Assembly: GCA_037444625.1 (NCBI GenBank)
Contig: JBBIMA010000001.1
Location: 70,573 to 134,572 of the forward strand
Source of the DNA: DTHT01 sp037444625
Lineage (GTDB): Bacteria; Acidobacteriota; Terriglobia; Bryobacterales; Bryobacteraceae
Direction: 5' to 3'
Length of the DNA: 64,000 nt
The notes below the pieces were generated by a model, which was given only the letters and a program-made list of their open reading frames with translations, ran no database searches and was not told the DNA's origin. Below, piece by piece: positions 59,224-64,000 of this stretch; within the stretch, counting starts at the first letter, position 1; each line of letters begins with the position of its first letter. Made by a program: the position numbers and the translations under genes.

Positions 59224-59853
59224 GTGGCACTGACGCGCCGGCAGAAGCAGGTCCTGGATTTTATCGCCCGCTACCAGGGTGAAAAGGGCTATTGCCCCAG
59301 CTACATGGAGATCGCCACGGGGCTGGGCCTGGCGTCGCTGGCCACGGTGCACAAGCACATCTCGGCCCTGGAAGCCAAGCAGTACCTGCGGCGGGGGTTC
59401 AATCAAAGCCGGTCGCTGGAGTTGACCCCGCGCTTCTTCCAGGAGCAGCGGCGGCTGCGGCGGCAGGCGGGAGCGGCCGAGATCCCGCTACTGGGCAGGA
59501 TCGCGGCGGGCGCGCCGCTGGAGGCGGTCGAGGTGCGCGAGAGCCTGGAGCTGGGGGAGTTCCTCAACCGGGAGGACCTTTACGCCCTGGAGGTCCGGGG
59601 CGATTCGATGATCGAGGACCACATCTGTGCGGGCGATCTGGTGCTGGTCGAGCGGACGGCGGAGCCGCGCGACGGCGACATCGTGGTGGCGCTGGTGGGC
59701 GGAGCGGAGGCCACCCTCAAGCGCTTTTACCGCGAGCCGGACGGCATGGCGCGCCTTCAGCCGGCCAACGCGCAGATGGCGCCCCTGCGGGTTCCTCTGG
59801 CCGATCTGGAAATCCAGGGCCGCGTGCTGGCGGTGCTGCGAAAATACAAGTGA
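59224..59853 (+). CDS. lexA: LexA-type SOS repressor
   Basis: A 209-aa self-cleaving repressor. The N-terminal winged helix (1-65) has RQKQVLDFIARYQGEKGYCPSYMEIA and a recognition region ASLATVHKHISALE. The peptidase part has the cleavage site A95-G96 in GRIAAGAP, the catalytic S128 in GDSMI and K166 in EATLKRF. All catalytic features are intact, so it should be functional. The GTG start has a strong AGGAGGAG site. No other SOS gene is linked. The promoter carries AGGGG-N9-CCCCT around its -35, which may be its own operator. Confidence 0.93.
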   Translation: MALTRRQKQVLDFIARYQGEKGYCPSYMEIATGLGLASLATVHKHISALEAKQYLRRGFNQSRSLELTPRFFQEQRRLRRQAGAAEIPLLGRIAAGAPLEAVEVRESLELGEFLNREDLYALEVRGDSMIEDHICAGDLVLVERTAEPRDGDIVVALVGGAEATLKRFYREPDGMARLQPANAQMAPLRVPLADLEIQGRVLAVLRKYK

Positions 59854-59886
59854 ATTTCGCCGCCCGGGGAGGAATTCCCCCGCGAT

Positions 59887-60171
59887 TTACGCGGCCGGAT
59901 CGCCGGCCGCGCTCGCCAGTGCGCGCCGCCGGCGAAGTTCCTGCTCGGCGCGGAACCAGTCGTCCTCCGGAGAGCCGCCCTGGCCGCCGCGTTCGAGCCA
60001 GTAGGAGTAGGCCAGCCGCTCGATCTCTTCGTGCGGAATGGCGGGTTGCGCCTGAGGCGGCGCGCCGTTCGTCCCGGCGGCCGCTTCGCTGCCGGCCGCC
60101 CGCTTGCGAGACCGCCGAGCGGGCTTCCCCTCTTCACCGCCGGCGGGCCTGGGAGTTGACTTCCTCGGCAT
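59887..60171 (-). CDS. DUF2934 domain protein
   Basis: A 94-aa protein. The basic, Lys/Arg/Pro-rich N-terminus (residues 1-35) is followed by the DUF2934 core EEIERLAYSYWLERGGQGGSPEDDWFRAEQELRRRRAL at about 48-86 (given here in part: AYSYWLERGG and DDWFRAEQEL), a helical pair common in soil bacteria and of unknown function. The ATG start (60171) is the only one before the core. It converges with lexA and lies apart from the TadG-like gene by 102 bases. Confidence 0.85.
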   Translation of the reverse strand: MPRKSTPRPAGGEEGKPARRSRKRAAGSEAAAGTNGAPPQAQPAIPHEEIERLAYSYWLERGGQGGSPEDDWFRAEQELRRRRALASAAGDPAA

Positions 60172-60273
60172 AGTGTTTCGCGCTCCCCGTGTGAAGTGGA
60201 ATTCACCTCATTTTAGCAGACCGGGAGCGCTCGAGGCCGAACGCGCCGGTCGAGTGCGGGGCGGGCGGCCGCC

Positions 60274-61773
60274 TTACTCTGCCAGCCGGAGGATTTCGGA
60301 GGCGACCCGCAGGAAGGCCTGGTCGAGCTGGGCGGCCGTGGGCGAGTAGACGTACAGGCCCGCCGGCTTCGTGGGATCGAAGATCGGGCTGTCGCGATCG
60401 TTGGCGACCCGGCGCAGGAACGTGTGGTCCACGTCCTCGGCGCCCATTCCCCCGAGGCCGATGGTGAAAATGACGGGCACCAGCGCAACGTCGTTGCGGA
60501 TGCGTTGGGCGATGTTGTCGGCCAGGTTGTAGGCGGCGTAGCGAACCCCGCGCCAGGAATCCACGCGCAGCTTTCCGGCATAAGGGTGACCGCTCCCGAA
60601 GGTCACGTTGCCCATGTAACCCCAAAGCGAGTTGCCGTCGGGATCGGTGTCCGGAAGGTAGGCGATGTCGCGGCGCACCCGCTGGCGGTAGGTGGTTCCG
60701 GAACCGGCGGCGAAAGCGCAGCCGGAGCAATTGGAGGTGGAGAGGGTCCATTCATCCATGGAGGGCGAAGTGGAGTCGGCCCGCATGACGCCCCAGGTAG
60801 TGCCGGTGATGGGGGGAGGCCACGACCCGCTGGTCATGACGGGGGCCGAAATGAAGCCGACCTTGTTGGCGGGATTTGTGCAAGGGCTGGCCGGCATGTT
60901 GCACTCCGTGGAAGTGCTGGTGCAGCCGCTGGGGCCGCCGGGATAGCCGTACCGGCGGTCCACGCTGGTTCGGACCGGGAAGCTGGCGCTGAGGGCGGTC
61001 GGGCGGCCATCGGTGAAGAAGACGATGACGTTCAGCGCACCCGGTTCATTGATGTTGCGCAGCAGTTGGTAGGCCTGCCAGAGGCCGGCGGCCGAGTTGG
61101 TGTTGCCGCTCATCACCAGGGCGTTGATCTTATCGGTGATACTGGGGCTGGCGGTCTTGAAGGTCATCGAAGGGGAGAAATCTATCCGGTAGTTGCCGCT
61201 GAAGCTGACCAGGGCGACGCGGTCGCGCCCCTCGGAGAACTTGTTGACGAAGGAGATAGCCGAGTTCTTCACGGCCGTAGTGGCGCCGCCGGCCTCGATC
61301 GAACCGGAGCGGTCCAGCACCAGGATGAGATTGACGTCGCGGCGGGAGGCGGTGGCGCGCACGCCCATGGTCGCCGTATTCTGCCCGAGCAGGCGGAGGA
61401 AATATAGGGGGGCGGTGACGGTGGCCACCCCGCTGACGGTGCGCGTGCGGTAGCCGGTCTCGGCCACCGTGGGGGTGAAAGTGCGCCCGGTGGTGCCGTA
61501 AAGGCCGTCGGGAAAGTTGGCGTTGAAGTACTGGATGGCGGTGCTCTCCGCGCTTTCGATCTGGGAGGAAAGGTCCAGGCCGCGGCTCAACGAACGAGCC
61601 CCGGCGAGCACCGCGGCGTCCACGGCCGCCGACAGTTTGGTGCGGATCAGGTAGAGCAGGCCGACGTCGAAGGCCAGGCCGGCCATAGGAACGATCACCA
61701 TCAGGGTGAGGGTGAGCATGATGAGGATGACGCCCCGCTGGCGCTTCCTCGAGAGTTTCTTCACCGCCGTCAT
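60274..61773 (-). CDS. TadG-like protein with a von Willebrand factor A domain
   Basis: A 499-aa pilus-associated protein. The N-terminal segment KRQRGVILIMLTLTLMVIVPMAGLAFDVG at about 10-38 matches the TadG/TadE-type anchor, followed by a pseudopilin-like helix region. A VWA domain begins near residue 147 with the metal-site DRSGS (D154, S156, S158). A Cys-rich insert (CTSTSTECNMPASPC, then SNCSGCAF) lies in the second half. VWA-TadG proteins are part of Flp pilus/tight-adherence systems. The last of three minus-strand genes; other Tad genes (tadA, tadB, tadC) are outside the window. Confidence 0.85.
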   Translation of the reverse strand: MTAVKKLSRKRQRGVILIMLTLTLMVIVPMAGLAFDVGLLYLIRTKLSAAVDAAVLAGARSLSRGLDLSSQIESAESTAIQYFNANFPDGLYGTTGRTFTPTVAETGYRTRTVSGVATVTAPLYFLRLLGQNTATMGVRATASRRDVNLILVLDRSGSIEAGGATTAVKNSAISFVNKFSEGRDRVALVSFSGNYRIDFSPSMTFKTASPSITDKINALVMSGNTNSAAGLWQAYQLLRNINEPGALNVIVFFTDGRPTALSASFPVRTSVDRRYGYPGGPSGCTSTSTECNMPASPCTNPANKVGFISAPVMTSGSWPPPITGTTWGVMRADSTSPSMDEWTLSTSNCSGCAFAAGSGTTYRQRVRRDIAYLPDTDPDGNSLWGYMGNVTFGSGHPYAGKLRVDSWRGVRYAAYNLADNIAQRIRNDVALVPVIFTIGLGGMGAEDVDHTFLRRVANDRDSPIFDPTKPAGLYVYSPTAAQLDQAFLRVASEILRLAE

Positions 61774-61789
61774 CTTCTCCTCCTCGCCA

Positions 61790-62413
61790 TCAGAAAATGG
61801 AACGCGAATAGACCCCGCCGCCGAAGCTCATGCCGGCCAGCGACAGCTCGGGGGAATAAAAATAGGACTCGACCATATAGGCGATCTGGCCGGGCGCCAT
61901 GTCGGGGATGACGCTGGTGAAGCCGACCGCCCGCGTGCTGGAGTCGGTGAGGTAATTCGAGACCCAGCCCTCGCTGCCGATCAGCCCGGGGTTGGGAGTG
62001 CCGAAGTTGCTCTGGCGCAGCGAGGCGTTGCCGATCACGATGCGGCGGATGATCACCGGCCAGTAACGGTTCGTACAGCGGGTGTCCCCCTCGTCGTAGC
62101 CGCCCGCGGCGCACTGGTCGTCGCCGATGAACATCACCTGGGAGAGAATCACCGTGCCGTTGCCGCCGTCGCGAGTCATGCCCATGCCGGCGGCCAGCCG
62201 CACCACGACGTCCTTGTTGGGATCGAGCGCGAAGTTCAGCCCGCGGGCGAACATCTGGCCGGTGTCGCGCGTCACCTGAACGACCGAGATGCCCCGGATC
62301 ACCGTCAGGCCGATCATGAAAATGCCCAGCACCAGCGAGACCAGGATGGGCAAGGTGAGGGCGAACTCGATCACCGCGCCTCCCCGGCCCGCCGGTCTTT
62401 CCCTTTTGCTCAT
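61790..62413 (-). CDS. TadE-like membrane protein
   Basis: A 207-aa protein. A short basic N-terminus (MSKRERPAGRGG) is followed by the TadE signature AVIEFALTLPILVSLVLGIFMIG at about 13-35, the Glu being typical of pseudopilin-like anchors. The rest is a periplasmic domain with no clear motif except a CAAGGYDEGDTRC cysteine pair near 100. It lies 16 bases before the TadG-like gene and 18 bases after the second TadE-like gene, all on one transcript. Confidence 0.78.
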   Translation of the reverse strand: MSKRERPAGRGGAVIEFALTLPILVSLVLGIFMIGLTVIRGISVVQVTRDTGQMFARGLNFALDPNKDVVVRLAAGMGMTRDGGNGTVILSQVMFIGDDQCAAGGYDEGDTRCTNRYWPVIIRRIVIGNASLRQSNFGTPNPGLIGSEGWVSNYLTDSSTRAVGFTSVIPDMAPGQIAYMVESYFYSPELSLAGMSFGGGVYSRSIF

Positions 62414-62431
62414 GCCTGATCCTCCTGTTCC

Positions 62432-62959
62432 TCAGCGCTGCGGCGGAATGCCCCCCGGCGAAGGCTCCATGATCCCGGTCGAGCGGGCCGAGATGTTCAC
62501 CGGATCGCCGCTCTTGAGCAGCGGCACCAAGGGCCGCCAGGAAAAGCCCTCGATGGAGATCTCGACAATGTTGCCCCCGGCGTTGCTGGCGGTCTCGGCC
62601 AGGGTGCCGGGCACGTAGTAGCGAATCTTGATTTTCTCGGCGCCCGAATCGCCCGCCAGGAAACCGATGGCGTACTGCTGGACCACCCGCTTGATCGAGG
62701 CGTCGTGCCCGAGTCCCTCCATGGTCCGCCCGGTCATGGCGTAGCGCACGCCTTCGCGCACCGCGTGCTGGAAGGTGCCCTTCAAGAAAATCACCAGCGA
62801 GAGGTCAATCAGCAGGAAGATGATGGCCAGAAAGGGCAGCAGGCACAAGCCGACTTCGACGACCTGGGAGCCGGCCTCGCGCCGGCGGCGCGCCGCGGCG
62901 GGGGAAGGAGCGAGTAGGGCGGGAAGACGGGCAGTACTAACCCTGCCAGGGGTTAGCAT
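62432..62959 (-). CDS. TadE-family membrane protein
   Basis: A 175-aa protein. After a basic lead (RRRREAGSQ) comes VVEVGLCLLPFLAIIFLLIDLSLVIFLKGTFQHAVREGVRYAM, the TadE helix with the conserved Glu near the N-terminal end and the adjacent helix. The remaining 90 residues form a small periplasmic domain. ATG 62959 is chosen; the frame is open to 63016. It is first in the three-gene tad-like group and is divergent from the ECF sigma factor across 173 bases (62960-63132) with no gene. Confidence 0.78.
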   Translation of the reverse strand: MLTPGRVSTARLPALLAPSPAAARRRREAGSQVVEVGLCLLPFLAIIFLLIDLSLVIFLKGTFQHAVREGVRYAMTGRTMEGLGHDASIKRVVQQYAIGFLAGDSGAEKIKIRYYVPGTLAETASNAGGNIVEISIEGFSWRPLVPLLKSGDPVNISARSTGIMEPSPGGIPPQR

Positions 62960-63132
62960 TACGTCCGCGCCTTTCGTACTGGTACTTAGAATTTTCCTTT
63001 CCAACCGGCACCTCATCCTCTAAACTAGTAGGAGGCGCCGCGCAGCACATTTCTTTACAGGCGGAGGGAATTTCTCGGGATCAAATTCCGCTCGCGCCGT
63101 CCGATGAGTCAAGGCGCGGGCCGACAGAGGCC

Positions 63133-63732
63133 ATGGGCGGCTTATCCCGGAGCGAAGCCGAAAGCGCGCCGAGCCGTTCGGCGGCCGAAGAGCTCGACTG
63201 CCGGCCGGCGGCCGAGGTCTGGCCGCAGGCGGCGCCCGCCGGCGCGGCCGAGCAACAGGTAGTGGGCTGCTACCAGGCCGAAGTGGACGGCCTGTATCGC
63301 TACGCTTCGCTGCTGCTGGGGAGCGCGCAAGCCGCCGAGGACGTCTTGCAGGAGGTCTTCCTGCGCCTGTTCGTTGCGCTGCGAAACGGGGCCCGGATTC
63401 ACAACCACCGAGCCTGGCTGTATCGGGTGACGCGCAACGCCTGCCTGGCGCGGCGCCGGCAACGGCGCACACAGGCCGAGGTGGAAATGCCCTCCGACGC
63501 CGGGGCGCGCGCGATGGGAGACAACCCGGAAGCGGACTACCAGCGGCGCCATCTGGCCCGGCAGATCGTGAGGCGGCTGACGCGGCGCGAGCTGGAGTGC
63601 GTGCGGCTGCGGGCGGAAGGCCTGAGCTATGCTGAGATCGGCGAAGTGCTCAACATCCGGTGCGGTACGGTGGGCGCCTTATTGAACCGGGCGCTGGCCC
63701 GCTGTCGGGCGGCGCTGGGGAAGGCGGTGTGA
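63133..63732 (+). CDS. ECF-family RNA polymerase sigma factor
   Basis: A 199-aa sigma-70 family ECF factor. Region 2 spans about residues 45-115 (VDGLYRYASLLLGSAQAAEDVLQEVFLRLF, then HRAWLYRVTRNACLARRR), and region 4 about 140-195 (LTRRELECVRLRAEGLSYAEIGEVLNIRCGTVGALLNRALARCR). The first 40 residues are an unconserved leader. It is followed 31 bases later by a gene with an HxxxCxxC motif, the usual arrangement for a sigma factor and its zinc-binding anti-sigma. Its regulon is unknown; the divergent tad-like genes are one candidate. Confidence 0.92.
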   Translation: MGGLSRSEAESAPSRSAAEELDCRPAAEVWPQAAPAGAAEQQVVGCYQAEVDGLYRYASLLLGSAQAAEDVLQEVFLRLFVALRNGARIHNHRAWLYRVTRNACLARRRQRRTQAEVEMPSDAGARAMGDNPEADYQRRHLARQIVRRLTRRELECVRLRAEGLSYAEIGEVLNIRCGTVGALLNRALARCRAALGKAV

Positions 63733-63763
63733 GAGCGCTCCGCGCGAGGGCGGGTATCGGCGC

Positions 63764-64000
63764 ATGTGGCGATCTTGGATGAAGGCGTGGCGGCGGCCGC
63801 CGGCGCATCCTGACTTCGACGATCTGGTGGCGCTGGCCACGGGCCTGAGCGCATCCTCCGAGGAGGCCCTCCGGCACGCGGCCCGGTGTCCTGCCTGCCG
63901 GGAGCGGATCGCCCGGATGGGTTCCGAGTGGCGCGATCTGGTCCGGCTGACCGAGAACGCACCGGGCGGGCTGCCATCGCGGGAGGCGCTGCTGGAGGAA
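63764..64000 (+). CDS. Putative anti-sigma factor, N-terminal part (cut by window edge)
   Basis: From an ATG at 63764, 79 codons run in frame to the window end without a stop. The predicted N-terminus has a Trp-rich basic start (MWRSWMKAWRRPP), then HPDFDDLVALATG and ALRHAARCPACRERIA, giving the His-x3-Cys-x2-Cys arrangement of zinc-binding anti-sigma domains. It lies 31 bases after the ECF sigma stop on the same strand. The membrane segment and sensor domain, if any, lie beyond the window. Assignment is by motif and context. Confidence 0.7.
   Translation, partial: MWRSWMKAWRRPPAHPDFDDLVALATGLSASSEEALRHAARCPACRERIARMGSEWRDLVRLTENAPGGLPSREALLEE

Noticed and set aside
1..64000. CRISPR arrays, tRNA and rRNA genes, insertion sequences
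   Set aside because: Intergenic spaces are mostly below 265 bases and none shows regular repeats, cloverleaf features or transposase-like frames.

Overview
The window is GC-rich, densely coded chromosomal DNA with no rRNA, tRNA, CRISPR array or insertion sequence that I could recognise. The gene mix fits an acidobacterium of the Solibacteres/Bryobacterales type: secreted CAZyme-like proteins, a Tat-exported Gfo/Idh/MocA oxidoreductase, a sulfatase, paired MacB-like permeases, an S55 peptidase, a DUF2934 protein, a DUF5107-TPR protein, and many TTG/GTG starts with 4-nt gene overlaps. The taxonomic placement is an inference from gene content.

Layout. 1-187: N-terminus of scpA (minus), cut by the window edge. 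270-4224: sodium/solute symporter, a 61-aa membrane protein, galactokinase and an SDR epimerase, almost without gaps. 4277-9681: a LysR regulator divergent from leuA-leuB-leuC-leuD, with a regulatory LeuA domain missing. 9695-11791: sugar-phosphate isomerase-like protein and an MFS transporter. 11989-13686: ribosomal protein S1. 13698-21126: three large secreted proteins (alpha/alpha-toroid-like, clan GH-A-like, DUF5107-TPR) that look like a glycan-use locus. 21204-25517: glycine cleavage genes gcvT-gcvH-gcvPA-gcvPB, followed by a GT-C glycosyltransferase. 27415-30761 (minus): an envelope operon with PpiC, an HExxH protein, TlpA, a DsbD N-domain protein and GT9. 30872-33199: a serine hydrolase fused to a NamZ/DUF1343 muramidase. 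33243-36507 (minus): a small AT-hook protein behind an unusual operator pair, an amino-acid permease and a second SSS symporter. 36738-41143: TPR lipoprotein-like protein, bifunctional-nuclease family protein, miaB and murB. 41319-46171: speA, an orphan TssB-TssC sheath fusion and a sulfatase. 46301-50651: a Wzm/Wzt polysaccharide exporter, a beta-propeller glycosidase-like protein and a Gfo/Idh/MocA protein. 50662-54072: two MacB-like permeases and a PP2C phosphatase. 54076-59167: beta-propeller protein and S55 peptidase in one operon, divergent from an S9 hydrolase. 59224-60171: lexA and a DUF2934 protein. 60274-64000: a TadG-like and two TadE-like proteins, then an ECF sigma factor and the start of its anti-sigma partner.

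The strongest points for a second look are the two matching 18-bp inverted repeats that flank a near-consensus promoter at 33495-33596, the orphan TssB-TssC fusion, the hydrolase-muramidase fusion, the domain-truncated LeuA with its structured leader, and the S55 peptidase/beta-propeller pair. All annotations come from reading the sequence; no database search was run. No stretch longer than about 265 bases lacks a gene.
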